Shown here: positions 17,517 through 26,515 of the stretch, in pieces
Position numbering within the stretch: position 1 is the stretch's first letter
Layout of the letters: every line of letters begins with the position of its first letter
Source of the DNA: Acidobacteriota bacterium
GTDB taxonomy: Bacteria > Acidobacteriota > JAAYUB01
NCBI GenBank assembly: GCA_018001935.1
Contig: JAGNHB010000029.1
Span: 1 to 64,000 of the forward strand
Reading direction: 5' to 3'
DNA: 64,000 bases
Notes under the pieces: model-generated
What the model saw: the letters and a program-made list of their open reading frames with translations, nothing else
Databases searched by the model: none
What the model was told of the DNA's origin: nothing
Made by a program: the position numbers and the translations under genes

Positions 17517-18032
17517 TCAAAGGTACATCTCCTCGCTTTCGGCGAACTTCTCGCGGTCACGGTGGGGGCGTTCGCCCCGCAGATAGCCCAGGGCGGCCTT
17601 CACGCCCCGGAAGACCGACGAGATCTCCCGGACGGGGTTGAGGATCGTGGTGGTGACGAGGTCCATGATCATCTCGGAACGCTTCACGACTTCCGTCACC
17701 ATCCCGTCGATCTTCGTGGTCTGCTGGTGAACCATCTGGGTGGTCTCGCCCACGTAGTCGGCCACCTGCTCCGTGGTGCGGCGCGAGATCTCGACGATCC
17801 GCTTCACCTCGATGCTGATGTCCACCAGTTGTTCACCGATGGGCTGGATGGTCTTGGTGAAGCGCTGGACGTCGGCGACGACTTCCTGAACGCGGGGTTC
17901 GACGGTCCGAACCAGTTTCTGGACGGTGTCCGCCGTCGCGGTCAGTTTCGCCGCCAATCGCCACACCACAACGCCCACCACGGCGAGAATGAGGGTCTGG
18001 AAACAGATCAATGCGACAATCGCCCATTCCAT
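17517..18032 (-). CDS. DUF948-like membrane-anchored coiled-coil protein
   Basis: 171 residues. A membrane helix (about 4-25, IVALICFQTLILAVVGVVVW) is followed by long heptad-rich segments (KLVRTVEPRVQEVVADVQRF, QLVDISIEVKRIVEISRR) and a basic tail. This matches the DUF948/YtxG architecture often encoded beside YtxH, as here. The function is poorly known; general-stress or envelope association is the usual setting. GGAGTG precedes the ATG. Confidence 0.75.
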   Translation of the reverse strand: MEWAIVALICFQTLILAVVGVVVWRLAAKLTATADTVQKLVRTVEPRVQEVVADVQRFTKTIQPIGEQLVDISIEVKRIVEISRRTTEQVADYVGETTQMVHQQTTKIDGMVTEVVKRSEMIMDLVTTTILNPVREISSVFRGVKAALGYLRGERPHRDREKFAESEEMYL

Positions 18033-18191
18033 GATGTCACTCCGTGTTTTCTGGCGCCGGTGCCTCCCCGGGTTTGCGCCGGGAAAGCATCGTCCTGTTC
18101 GAAGAATCGACCGGCGGAACTCCGGTTTCCCTCGAAAACCGGGCTGCCCCTCACCCTCAACGGGCGGTTGCGGGGGAGGCCCGTGGTTCGC

Positions 18192-18467
18192 CTACTCCTC
18201 CTTCGGGGCCTTGGTCTGCTTCTCTTCCCGGTAAGCCTGCTTGCCGGCCTGGATGGCGTGGGAAATCATCTCCTTCTCATGGACGACCTTGTCCTTGCCC
18301 TTGTGGTACATGTCCTTGATGCCTTCCCGGACGTCTTTCACCTTGCCGACGATGAACTCACGGGTTTCCTGGCCCGAGCGGGGCGCGAAGAGCAGCGCGA
18401 CGGTGGCGCCGATGGATGCGCCGATCAGGAAATACATTGCCCGGTCTCCCCACCTTCTGTCTTCCAT
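18192..18467 (-). CDS. YtxH-like small membrane protein
   Basis: 91 residues. One membrane segment with small residues (MYFLIGASIGATVALLFAPR), then the characteristic LLFAPRSGQETRE and a charged amphipathic helix ending KAPKEE. This is the YtxH (gas-vesicle-GvpP-like) domain. AGGAGG lies 6 nt upstream of the ATG. It is first in a small operon with the DUF948-like gene, separated by 159 bp. The role is unknown beyond the recurrent YtxG/YtxH pairing. Confidence 0.85.
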   Translation of the reverse strand: MEDRRWGDRAMYFLIGASIGATVALLFAPRSGQETREFIVGKVKDVREGIKDMYHKGKDKVVHEKEMISHAIQAGKQAYREEKQTKAPKEE

Positions 18468-18550
18468 GTGAACCTCCTGAGAAATAGGTTTTTCAACGGT
18501 GGATGTTAGCAGAAATCCGCGGCCGCGTAAACAGAAAAACAGGTGGAGGT

Positions 18551-18594
18551 AAAAAGGCGGGGTGCCGCACCCGGGCCCTCCGGTGCGACACCCC
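18551..18594 (-). terminator. Strong intrinsic terminator of the large propeller/FG-GAP gene
   Basis: On the minus strand GGGGTGTCGCACC pairs with GGTGCGGCACCCC (12 of 13 bp), followed by GCC and five T residues, 39 nt past the stop codon. Confidence 0.85.
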
Positions 18595-18633
18595 TTGTGC
18601 GATCAGGCCGTTACGCTTCAAACCGGCGGAAGG

Positions 18634-21600
18634 TCAGTAGGCCCCTCCCGAGAAGTTGACCGAATTCTGCACGGTCCAGGCGGTGGCTGCGTTGCCCATG
18701 TAAACGTCCTTGACGAAGCCTGTCCCGTCCAGCAGCCACAGGGACATGTCGCCGGAGGCGAGGTTCCGCCACAGGATCCCCGCATTGCCGTTGCCGGCGA
18801 AGTCCCCCACGCCCACGCAGGTCCACGTGCCCGCCGCGCAGGGCCCGAAGCTGGCGGTGCCCTTGATGCCGGTCTCGTCGACGTACCAGACGTCGATCAT
18901 GCCGGTGGAGGTGCTGCGGAAGAGGATGTCGGCCCGGCGGTCCCAGTCGCAGTCCGCGATCCCGAGCATGGCGTAGTCGGTGGGCTTGTTGCCGAGCGAG
19001 AGGCTCCCGCTGGGGCCGGAGGCGTTGTTGTACTGGACATACACGTCGCCGGTGCCGGAGTTCCGCATGACGTTGTCGGCGAAGCCGTCCCCGTTGAGGT
19101 CGCCGGCGCCCATGTACTTCCAGGTCGTGTCGATGTTCCCGCCCAGGTAGCCGATGCCGGTGCGCCCGGTGGCGTCGCAGTACCAGACGGACATCAGGCC
19201 CGTGGTGACGTCGATCCACAGGATGTCGGCCTTCCGGTCGCCGTTGCAGTCGCCAACCCCGACGATCCTCCAGTCGGTGGACGACACGGTCCCCACGTAA
19301 ACGTCGGTGGAATGCCCGATGGGGGCGGTGAGCCAGAAGATGACGTCGCGGGTGCTCCCGCGCTGCCAGAGCAGGTCGTTGAAGCCGTCCCCGTTGAAGT
19401 CGCCGATCCCCTTGATCATCCAGTCGTAGGGGGCCAGCATGACGTCCATGGAGGCCTTGACGTTCACGGGGCCGCCGAGGTAGCCCGCCCCGCTGTACCC
19501 GTCCTCGGACATGTACCACACGGTGAGGGACCCGTCGGAGTAGTTGCGCATCACGACGTCCATTGAGCAGTCGCCGTTCATGTCGATGGGAGGACGGTAA
19601 TCCGTCCACTTGGCCAGGCGCGCGGAGGGGGTGATGCCCGCCTTGACGAAGGCGCCGCCGAAGAGGACGCCGTCCGGCAGGGACACGGCGGTGTAGGCCC
19701 AGTACTCCAACCCGCTCCCGAGGGGCAGCCAGACGCTGCCGTTCCACTTGGCCACGTAGTAGTTGTAGTAGTAGTCGGTCTCCGTGAACTGCCCGCCCAC
19801 GTAGATCTCGCCGTTGTACTTGGTGATGGCCATGACGTAGCCGTTGGCGGAAGTGAAGCCGGTCCCGAAGGCGGACCAGGCCGTCCCGTTCCACCTGGCG
19901 ATGTACCCGCAGGTGGTGCCGCCGGCCGTGGTGAAGTAGCCGCCGGCGATCACATCGGTCCCGTCGAGGTAGAGCGCCCGCACCTGGTTGTTCATGCCGG
20001 TCCCCAGGGCGGACCACGCGCTCCCGTTGTACTTGGCGATGTAAGCGGTGTTGGCCACCCCGTTGAAGGTGGTGAAGGAGCCGCCCACGTAGGCGGTGGT
20101 GCCGGTGACGGCGAGGGCGTAGACACCGCCGGTGTTGGGGCCGGTGCCGAAGGGGGTGGTGCTCCAGGCGGAGCCGTCCCACTGGGCGATGCGGTTGGGG
20201 GTCGTGAAGGTTCCGCCCACCCAGATGTTGGAGCCGTACTTGGCCAGGGCGTACCCCGTGTTGTTGCTCAGGCCGGTGCCCATCGTGTTCCAGTTGGCGC
20301 CGTCCCACCGGGCGATGCGGTTGGCCGCCGCCCCGCCGGCGGAGGTGAAGGAGCCGGTGGCATAGACGTTGGTCCCGTCCACCAGGATGGCCCAGACGCT
20401 GGAGTTGACGCCGGCCCCCAGGGCGGACCAGGCGGTGCCGTTCCACTTGGCGATGCAGAGGGCGTTGACGTCGCCGATCATGGTGAAGAAACCGCCGACG
20501 TAGAGGTTGGAGCCGTCCACGGCGAGGCTGTAGATCGTCCCGTTGCACCCGCGGCCGCCGAAGGTGGTCTCCATGGAGGACCAGGTGCCGCCGGTGGGGC
20601 TGTACTTGCCGATGCGGTTGCAGTTGACGCCGCCGGCCTGCATGAAGTTGCCGCCCATGAAGACGCTGGTGCCGTCGGTGGCCGCGCCGTACGTGGTGCT
20701 GAGCATGCCGCCCAGGGAGGACCAGGCGGTGCCGTTCCACCTGGCGGAGTAATTGACCGCGGTGCCGCCCGCCGACGTGAAGGATCCGCAGGCGTACAGG
20801 TCGGTGCCGATGGTGGTGATGCCCCAGACCGTTCCGCTGCATCCGGTCCCGAAGTGGCTCCAGGTGGCGCCGTCCCACTTGGCGATCCGGGTGGCGCTGT
20901 TGTCGGCGCCTGCATTGGTGAAGTTGCCGCCGGCGTAGAGATTTCCGCTCGCGTCACAGGTCAGGGAGTAGACGGCGTTGTTCATCCCGGTTTTGGCGCC
21001 ATCGACCAGGCCGACCCAGTCTCCCGCCACGGTGCTCCACTGGGCGATGTAGTTCAGGGTCGTGCTCCCGGAGTTCAGGAACCACCCCCCGACATAAATG
21101 GTCCCCATGATGTTCGTGGCGAAGGCCATGACTTCGTCGTCCAGGGCCCCCAGGGCGGACCAGGTGGTGCCGTTCCACCTGGCGGCGAAGGGGGCGGCCA
21201 CTCCGCCGGCGTTCGCGAAGTAACCGCCGACGTAAACGTCCGTGCCCGTGGCGAGTACGGCGTTGCAGTAGTCATCGGTGCCGGTCCCCAGCGCGGACCA
21301 GGAGGTCCCGTTCCACCGGGCCACGTTGTTGGCGGCCACGGTCCCGGCGTGGTCGAACTGCCCGGCCACGTAGACGTCGGACCCGTTCACGGAGATGGAG
21401 TTGATCATCCCGTAGCGCCCCCCGCTCAGGGTGACGCCGCCGCCCATGGCGGACCAGGTGGTGCCGTTCCATTTGGCGACCCCGTTCACCAGGATGCCGT
21501 TCACGTATGAAAAGGCGCCCCCGATGTAGAGGGTCCCGCCGGAACCCGCGGCGACGGCGAACACGCCGTAGTCGCAGCCCTTGAACGCGTACTGGGTGCT

Positions 21601-21939
21601 CCAGTTGTCGTCGCCCGGGAAGAGGATGGCGGCGTTGCGGGTGGGGGGCTTCGGCGCCTGCTGCTCCCGCTGCTTCCGGGCGAGGGTGCGGAAGTCGAAG
21701 CCCTCCGGGTTCTCGGGAAGGAACCGGGGCTGGTTGTTCTCGTCCAGGACCATCCGGTACCCTGTCGGGTCAAAAGACCCCTGGAGATCGGGCTGAAGGC
21801 TGACGGATCCATCCTTGTTCAAAACGGTGGAGAGGGAAGGCAGGGCTGTGTCCCCGGCGCAGAGGAAGGCGGAATTCGCGGTCAGAAGAAGGAAGAGACC
21901 GCAAACCAGGATCCCGGTTGCTCGCCAACGCTTGTTCAT
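18634..21939 (-). CDS. Secreted repeat protein: WNG-type propeller repeats plus C-terminal FG-GAP/VCBS-like repeats
   Basis: 1101 residues with a signal peptide (about 1-28). Residues about 115-785 hold some 14-15 units of about 45-48 residues with consensus YVGGxFxxAGG, NxIAxWNGTxWSALG, a beta-propeller-like array. Residues about 790-1101 hold FG-GAP-like units of the form VGDFNGDGxxDLLWxRxSTG, ending with VNFSGGAY. The same C-terminal module ends the genes at 28778 and 30637. Likely exported to the surface or medium; ligand unknown. AGGAGG lies 7 nt before the ATG, and a strong terminator follows. The DNA repeats make this gene liable to unit gain or loss. Confidence 0.88.
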   Translation of the reverse strand: MNKRWRATGILVCGLFLLLTANSAFLCAGDTALPSLSTVLNKDGSVSLQPDLQGSFDPTGYRMVLDENNQPRFLPENPEGFDFRTLARKQREQQAPKPPTRNAAILFPGDDNWSTQYAFKGCDYGVFAVAAGSGGTLYIGGAFSYVNGILVNGVAKWNGTTWSAMGGGVTLSGGRYGMINSISVNGSDVYVAGQFDHAGTVAANNVARWNGTSWSALGTGTDDYCNAVLATGTDVYVGGYFANAGGVAAPFAARWNGTTWSALGALDDEVMAFATNIMGTIYVGGWFLNSGSTTLNYIAQWSTVAGDWVGLVDGAKTGMNNAVYSLTCDASGNLYAGGNFTNAGADNSATRIAKWDGATWSHFGTGCSGTVWGITTIGTDLYACGSFTSAGGTAVNYSARWNGTAWSSLGGMLSTTYGAATDGTSVFMGGNFMQAGGVNCNRIGKYSPTGGTWSSMETTFGGRGCNGTIYSLAVDGSNLYVGGFFTMIGDVNALCIAKWNGTAWSALGAGVNSSVWAILVDGTNVYATGSFTSAGGAAANRIARWDGANWNTMGTGLSNNTGYALAKYGSNIWVGGTFTTPNRIAQWDGSAWSTTPFGTGPNTGGVYALAVTGTTAYVGGSFTTFNGVANTAYIAKYNGSAWSALGTGMNNQVRALYLDGTDVIAGGYFTTAGGTTCGYIARWNGTAWSAFGTGFTSANGYVMAITKYNGEIYVGGQFTETDYYYNYYVAKWNGSVWLPLGSGLEYWAYTAVSLPDGVLFGGAFVKAGITPSARLAKWTDYRPPIDMNGDCSMDVVMRNYSDGSLTVWYMSEDGYSGAGYLGGPVNVKASMDVMLAPYDWMIKGIGDFNGDGFNDLLWQRGSTRDVIFWLTAPIGHSTDVYVGTVSSTDWRIVGVGDCNGDRKADILWIDVTTGLMSVWYCDATGRTGIGYLGGNIDTTWKYMGAGDLNGDGFADNVMRNSGTGDVYVQYNNASGPSGSLSLGNKPTDYAMLGIADCDWDRRADILFRSTSTGMIDVWYVDETGIKGTASFGPCAAGTWTCVGVGDFAGNGNAGILWRNLASGDMSLWLLDGTGFVKDVYMGNAATAWTVQNSVNFSGGAY

Positions 21940-22071
21940 CCACGACCTCCTGATATTGGAAAAATAAGAGCAGAATATGCTTTGGTTGCGGCGTCGGTTG
22001 CACCCACGCCCGTTTGCCTTGACCCCGCCATAATCCCCCCGGGCTTGACTGGCCTACAGAAAATGAAGCTT

Positions 22072-22227
22072 TGACGCCCCCGCAAAAAGTCTTTTATGCC
22101 CGCGAATCACGCGAATGAACGCGAATCAGAAATCAACAATCAATAGATATTATTCGTGTTATAAATTCGCGTATATTCGTGTTATTCGCGGGAAATCTCC
22201 CTTTCGCGACTTTTTGCGGGGTCATCA
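22072..22227. mobile_element. MITE-like 156 bp element, copy 1
   Basis: The left end TGACGCCCCCGCAAAAAGTC is mirrored by the right end GACTTTTTGCGGGGTCATCA (18 of 20 bp inverted). Inside, CCCGCGAATCACGCGAATGA is mirrored by ATTCGTGTTATTCGCGGG, so the whole unit is an imperfect palindrome with CGCGAAT units every 9-10 nt. It is nearly identical to copies at 55947-56102 and 59418-59574. AAGCTTTGA occurs at both edges (22066-22074 and 22227-22235), a possible target duplication partly inside the ends. No transposase is encoded. Confidence 0.75.
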
Positions 22228-22931
22228 AGCTTTGATTTTTATAGACGAAAACGGGAGGAAAAGCAAGGGAAAACGTGATGACGGCGGGAGGCGGGGTGGG
22301 CGGGAAGCGAGGCAGGCTGCAGGTTCTCGTCGCTTACAGAGTGATCGTTTTTGTCAAATTGAGCAACACGCGGTGAGCCCGCAAGAAGCCCGGATTCGGA
22401 TCTCACAGGCACGGGGAAGGCGGGTTGTTCCCGGCCGGAACTCCACGGAAGGCCGCACCCGGAGAGGCCGGGCCGCGGAGCGCGACCCCGATGCCACTCG
22501 CGCAGGGAAGACGGGACGATCGCTCGAAACACCCGCCAGGAGGGGGAGCAGCGGCCTGTTCGGTCTTTCTTTGCGAGCTTGGCGCCTTGGCGAGAGACAA
22601 TCCGGATCCTGATCTCGCGAAGGCGCAAAGTACGCAAAGAAATCCAGGCAGCCCTCGGATGCGGCCCGGGGGCATGAAAGCGCGCCATCACCAAGTTCCG
22701 CGCCTCCGGGAGAAAGCTTCCAGAAGGTCTCTCACAGAGGCACAGAGGCACAGAGCACGGTCAACAGAGCGAACGCCGCCTCCTTCCTCCTGTCTCCCAA
22801 CCAAGGCCTCCTGAGGGCTGTCTCCCCCTCCTGGTTTCTGGCTTCTGAATTCTGGATTCTGAATTCTGGATTCTGAATTCTGGATTCTGAATTCTGGATT
22901 CTGAATTCTTCTTTCGTGTATCTTGTTGTTG
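22228..22931. repeat. Repeat-filled gap: CGCAAAGG hairpin, CACAGAGG tract, TTCTGAATTCTGGA tandem array
   Basis: No supported gene. 22565-22642 is an inverted pair (TTTCTTTGCGAGCTTGGCGC and GGCGCAAAGTACGCAAAGAA) around TCCGGATCC. 22728-22757 is a CACAGAGG tract of 8-nt period. 22843-22909 is a tandem array of the 14-nt unit TTCTGAATTCTGGA, more than four copies, each containing GAATTC. A similar CAGAATTCAGAATTC tract lies at 59287-59326. The short frames here translate the repeats and are not genes. Confidence 0.75.
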
Positions 22932-24707
22932 CTATTCCGGTTTGTCGGGTTTGGGCTGCGGGTCCGGAGGGTTTCCGTTCGAGGGCGTTTCCAGGACAAA
23001 CTCGCGGAGGTTCCCGTCCCGGTCGCCCACCACGACGCGAATCCGGTCCCCCTCGAGGAACGCGGCCGGGGAAGCGTTCTCCCGGAAACGGGGAAACGCG
23101 GCCTCGTGTTCCGTGAACTCCCCGATGCGCCCGCCGGTCCTCCGGGCCGAGAAGGTGCGGACCTGGCCGTCCTGCTGGCCCAGGAACAGCCACACGGCGT
23201 CCGGGGTTTCCAGGAAGGCGGGGACGGCGAAACCGCCCCTGGATTTTATCCGGGACAACTCCTCGTGGGGGGTCTGCACCCAGACGGGCCCGGCCTTCCG
23301 CTTCTTCTTCGATGTGCGCTCCGCTTCCCGCAAGGAGAAGACATTCAGCGTGCCGTACTGGTCGCCCACCACCAACTCCGGTTCCCCGTCGCCGTCCAGG
23401 TCCATGGCGGACGGGGTGGCGTGCCCCGGGACCCTGGCCCCGTCGGGGAACCCCGCGAAGCGCGCCCAGGGGCCGCTCCCCGCATTCGCCGGCCCCGAGA
23501 AGGCGTGGACCCTCCCGCTCCCGTCGCCGACGAGGATGAGGCGTCTGCCCTTCCAGGACACTTCGCAGGGCCTGCTGTACCCCGGGACCCGAGGCGAGGC
23601 GGCGTCGGCGGGTTGCTCCGCCCAGGGCCCGTCCGCCCCCTCCTTCCGCAGCCACGTCAGTGCGCCGTCCTGGTCCCCCAGGAGAAGGTCGACCCCGCCG
23701 TCCCGGGCCACGGCGGCCGGTGCGCAGGAGGGTCGAAACCGCACCCCCGGCCGGACCAGCTCCCGGTCGGCCGACCACCGGCGGTACTCCGGGCCGTCGG
23801 ACCGCCAGACCGCCAGGTTCCCGTCCGAGTCGGCCACCAGGAGTTCGAGGAGCCCGTCCCCGTCCAGGTCGCCGAAAGCCGGGGACGGGAAGGAGCTTGC
23901 CGGGAGGGAGGGCAGGAGGGGGATCACGGACGCGCGCGTCCCGCTGCGCCGGACGCAGAAGAGACGGACTTTGCCCGTCGAGATGCCGACCGCGAGGAAG
24001 CCCGCCCCGTCCAGCCGCGCGCCCGTGGGGGAGGCGTACTTGCCGGAAGGGGCCCACAGACCCGCCGGAAGGCCGGTTTTTTCGAACAGGAAGTCCTTTT
24101 TCTGCCGGAAAGCCCGGAGGACCCCCTCCGAGTTGCCCACCAGGACCTCGGGCTTGCCGTCCAGGTCCACGTCCGCCAGGGCCGGGGCCGCGTCGTCGCC
24201 CACGTCGTCGGGCAGTTCACCCGCCAGTTCCCAGCGAGGCCGGTCAGTTCCCGGGACGTTCCGGAACAACAGGACCCGTCCCGAGACCTTCGAGAAACCC
24301 CCGGTGCCCACCAGGAGGTCGAGGCGCCCGTCCCCGTCCAGGTCCCCGAGAGCGGGGGCCGAGAAGGCGTTGGCCCTCACCCCGTCCGCCCACCCCGGGA
24401 GTTCCTTCCAGCGGCGATCGGGCCCCGGCGTGTAAACGGAGACCGTCCCGTCCTTGGCCCCGGTGACCAGTTCCGGCCGTCCGTCGCCGTCCAGGTCGCC
24501 CAAGGCGATTTTCAGAAAGGGGATTGCGGGGAGGCCGATCCGGTGCGTCCGGTCCGCCGTGATCTCCCGGAACCGGAGGACGCTTTGGGCGGGTGTGGGG
24601 CTCGAGCCGGCCGGGGCGGCGCCGGGACCGACTGCGGAGGCGAACAGGCAAACGAGGACGGCGAACCGGCGGGCACGGGACGCCATTGCCGAGAAGATCC
24701 CTATCAT
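22932..24707 (-). CDS. Secreted FG-GAP/VCBS beta-propeller protein
   Basis: 591 residues. A signal-like N-terminus (FAVLVCLFASAVGPGAAPAG) precedes repeated Ca-binding-type units: ALGDLDGDGRPELVTGAKDG, ALGDLDGDGRLDLLVGTGG, ALADVDLDGKPEVLVGNSEG, FGDLDGDGLLELLVADSDG and AMDLDGDGEPELVVGDQYG. About seven blades are readable, as in integrin-alpha-like FG-GAP propellers. The C-terminal tail (GNPPDPQPKPDKPE) is Pro/Lys rich. The start is uncertain between ATG 24707 and ATG 24686, neither with a strong ribosome site. An ATG at 24759 would sit in the terminator of the preceding gene. Function unknown; surface binding is the usual guess. Confidence 0.82.
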   Translation of the reverse strand: MIGIFSAMASRARRFAVLVCLFASAVGPGAAPAGSSPTPAQSVLRFREITADRTHRIGLPAIPFLKIALGDLDGDGRPELVTGAKDGTVSVYTPGPDRRWKELPGWADGVRANAFSAPALGDLDGDGRLDLLVGTGGFSKVSGRVLLFRNVPGTDRPRWELAGELPDDVGDDAAPALADVDLDGKPEVLVGNSEGVLRAFRQKKDFLFEKTGLPAGLWAPSGKYASPTGARLDGAGFLAVGISTGKVRLFCVRRSGTRASVIPLLPSLPASSFPSPAFGDLDGDGLLELLVADSDGNLAVWRSDGPEYRRWSADRELVRPGVRFRPSCAPAAVARDGGVDLLLGDQDGALTWLRKEGADGPWAEQPADAASPRVPGYSRPCEVSWKGRRLILVGDGSGRVHAFSGPANAGSGPWARFAGFPDGARVPGHATPSAMDLDGDGEPELVVGDQYGTLNVFSLREAERTSKKKRKAGPVWVQTPHEELSRIKSRGGFAVPAFLETPDAVWLFLGQQDGQVRTFSARRTGGRIGEFTEHEAAFPRFRENASPAAFLEGDRIRVVVGDRDGNLREFVLETPSNGNPPDPQPKPDKPE

Positions 24708-24759
24708 GCGCAAAACGTCGCTCCCATGTTGCAGTTGGGGGGAAATCCCTGAAGGCATG

Positions 24760-24795
24760 AAAAAAAACGGCAGGGACCCCGGGAGGGGCCCCTGC
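24760..24795 (-). terminator. Intrinsic terminator of the OmpA-family gene
   Basis: On the minus strand GCAGGGGCCCC pairs with GGGGTCCCTGC across a TCCC loop, followed by CG and a run of at least seven T residues. Confidence 0.9.
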
Positions 24796-24811
24796 GCGGC
24801 GAACGGTCCGG

Positions 24812-25900
24812 TTACTGAACGACGATCTCGAAATGGACCCGGCGGTTGAACTTGGCCTCTTCGGAATCCTTGTTTGCGGCCGTGGGGACTTCCGGGCGGG
24901 CCAGGCGGGTCTCGCCGTAGGCCATGCTGGAGAGGCGGGATTCCGGGATGCCGCCTTCCTGGACCAGGAATTCCATGACGGCCTGGGCCCGGCGTTCGCT
25001 GAGCCGCTGGTTGTACTTCTCGGAACCATGGGCGCAGGTGTGGCCCTCGATCCGGACCTTGATGCCCGGGTTTTCCTTCATCACGCCGATGTTCTTGCGG
25101 AGGATGTCCTTGGCTTCGTCGGTCAGGGTGGACTTGTCGAAAGCGAAGTGGACGTCTTCCAGGATGATGGGCTTGGGCTCGGGCTTGGGCGCCGGCGGCG
25201 GCGGGGGAGGCGGCGGCTCGGGCTTGGGCTCGGGTTTGGGCTCGGGCTTCGGCGGGGGAGGCGGCGGCGGCGGCTCGGGCTTGGGCTCGGGCTTGGGCGC
25301 CGGCGGCGGCGGGGGAGGCGGCGGCGGCTCGGGGCTTTCCAGGTCGCCGAAACCGAAGACCAGGCCGGCAGTGAGCAGCAGGTTGTGCCGGGTGCTGGAG
25401 AAGACGATGGCGTCCCGGACATCCGCGCGGAAAGCGATGTTCTTGCTCAACCAGACCTTGACGCCCCCGCCGATCTCGGCCGTGAACTTGTTCAGGGAGT
25501 CGGTGACGTTGGGCGTGAAGTGGGCGATGCCCATCCCGCCGTAGAAGAAAGGATTGACCTTCTCCTTGGGGATGAGGTGGTACAGCACGCCGCCGCCGAA
25601 GGTGTAACCCTTCGTGGTCTGGTTCGGCCAACCGAACTGGTTGTCCTCCACGGGAATGAGGAGGGGGTCCCGGACGTCGGCGTTCAAATAGCCGAACTGG
25701 CCTTCGACGGCCACGTGGTCGGTGAAAGCGTAGGAGAACCGTCCGCCTGCGATGTAGGACGACTCGAGGTTGGTGCCGTCCGAGAAGCGGAGGAAACCGA
25801 CGTAGGGTGAAAACTCGATGCGGCCGTCGTTCACCTGGGCGACGGCGAAATAGCCGGCCGCGATGAGGACGATCAGCAGGATCAACGAACGCCTAACCAT
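24812..25900 (-). CDS. OmpA-family outer membrane protein with Pro/Lys/Glu-rich linker
   Basis: 362 residues. Signal peptide about 1-21. Residues about 22-187 are an OmpA-like eight-stranded barrel (FSPYVGFLRFSDGTNLESSY, AGLVFGFGDL). A linker (about 190-248) consists of PPPPPPPP runs separated by APKPEPKPEP blocks in two to three near-repeats, long enough to span the periplasm. Residues about 250-362 are an OmpA/MotB peptidoglycan-binding domain (FAFDKSTLTDEAKDIL, VRIEGHTCAHGSEKYNQRLS, ERRAQAVMEFL). It anchors the outer membrane to the wall. AGGAGG is 5 nt from the ATG; a strong terminator follows. The barrel is duplicated in the gene just upstream. Confidence 0.93.
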   Translation of the reverse strand: MVRRSLILLIVLIAAGYFAVAQVNDGRIEFSPYVGFLRFSDGTNLESSYIAGGRFSYAFTDHVAVEGQFGYLNADVRDPLLIPVEDNQFGWPNQTTKGYTFGGGVLYHLIPKEKVNPFFYGGMGIAHFTPNVTDSLNKFTAEIGGGVKVWLSKNIAFRADVRDAIVFSSTRHNLLLTAGLVFGFGDLESPEPPPPPPPPPAPKPEPKPEPPPPPPPPKPEPKPEPKPEPPPPPPPPAPKPEPKPIILEDVHFAFDKSTLTDEAKDILRKNIGVMKENPGIKVRIEGHTCAHGSEKYNQRLSERRAQAVMEFLVQEGGIPESRLSSMAYGETRLARPEVPTAANKDSEEAKFNRRVHFEIVVQ

Positions 25901-25951
25901 GACTACCTCCTGATGGAATAATCTCTCCCCTCAATTCCCTTTCGCTGCGCT

Positions 25952-26515
25952 TCACAGGTCGCCGAAACCGAAAACCAGCCCGGCGGTGAGGACCAGGTTG
26001 TGCCGGGTGCTGGAGAAAATGATGGCGTCCCGGATGTCCGCACGGAAGGCGATGTTCTTGTTCAGCCAGATCTTGACGCCGCCGCCGAACTCCGCCATGA
26101 ACTTGTTCACGGAGTCGGTGACGTTGGGTATGAAGTGGGCGATGCCCATCCCGGCGTAGACGAAGGGGTTGACCTTCTCCTTGGGGAGGAAGTGATACAG
26201 CACCCCGCCCCCGAAGGTGACGCCCTTCGTGGTCTGGTCCGGCCAGCCGAACTGGTTGTCCTCCAGCGGGACCTGGAGGGGGTTCCGGACGTCGGCGTTG
26301 AGGTAGCCGAACTGCCCCTCCACCGCCACGTGGTCGGTGAAGGCATACGAGAAGCGTCCCCCCGAGATGTAGGTCGATTCAAGGTTGGTGCTGTCCTGGA
26401 AGCGGATGAACCCGACGTAGGCCGAAGCTTCGATGCGGCCGTCGTTTTCCTCCGCGGCTGCGAAGAAACCACAAACAAGCAGGATGCTCAGGATGATCAG
26501 CGAGCGTCGCAACAT
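25952..26515 (-). CDS. Barrel-only outer membrane protein, paralogue of the adjacent OmpA protein
   Basis: 187 residues: signal peptide (MLRRSLIILSILLVCGFFAAA) and an OmpA-like barrel closely similar to the next gene, for example AFTDHVAVEGQFGYLNADVR, identical in both. It stops exactly at GLVFGFGDL, where the partner enters its Pro-rich linker, so the linker and peptidoglycan domain are absent. It arose by tandem duplication with loss or gain of the C-terminal part. GGAGG lies 6 nt before the ATG. With no terminator in the 51 bp gap, the pair is probably one transcript from the promoter at 26612-26640. Confidence 0.88.
   Translation of the reverse strand: MLRRSLIILSILLVCGFFAAAEENDGRIEASAYVGFIRFQDSTNLESTYISGGRFSYAFTDHVAVEGQFGYLNADVRNPLQVPLEDNQFGWPDQTTKGVTFGGGVLYHFLPKEKVNPFVYAGMGIAHFIPNVTDSVNKFMAEFGGGVKIWLNKNIAFRADIRDAIIFSSTRHNLVLTAGLVFGFGDL

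Noticed and set aside
14926-17586. Open frames of nearly 900 codons covering 14926-17586 on both strands
   Set aside because: Shadows of the sigma factor and the 596-residue protein; composition is Arg/Pro/Gly-rich without motifs.
22115-22612. Plus-strand frames in the repeat gap (also 55990-56460)
   Set aside because: Both start with the same peptide because both translate the MITE-like element; no ribosome site or family.
24708-25631. Upstream extension of the FG-GAP gene at 22932 into the OmpA gene
   Set aside because: It would cross a strong terminator and read the OmpA gene out of frame; the signal-like sequence begins near 24707.
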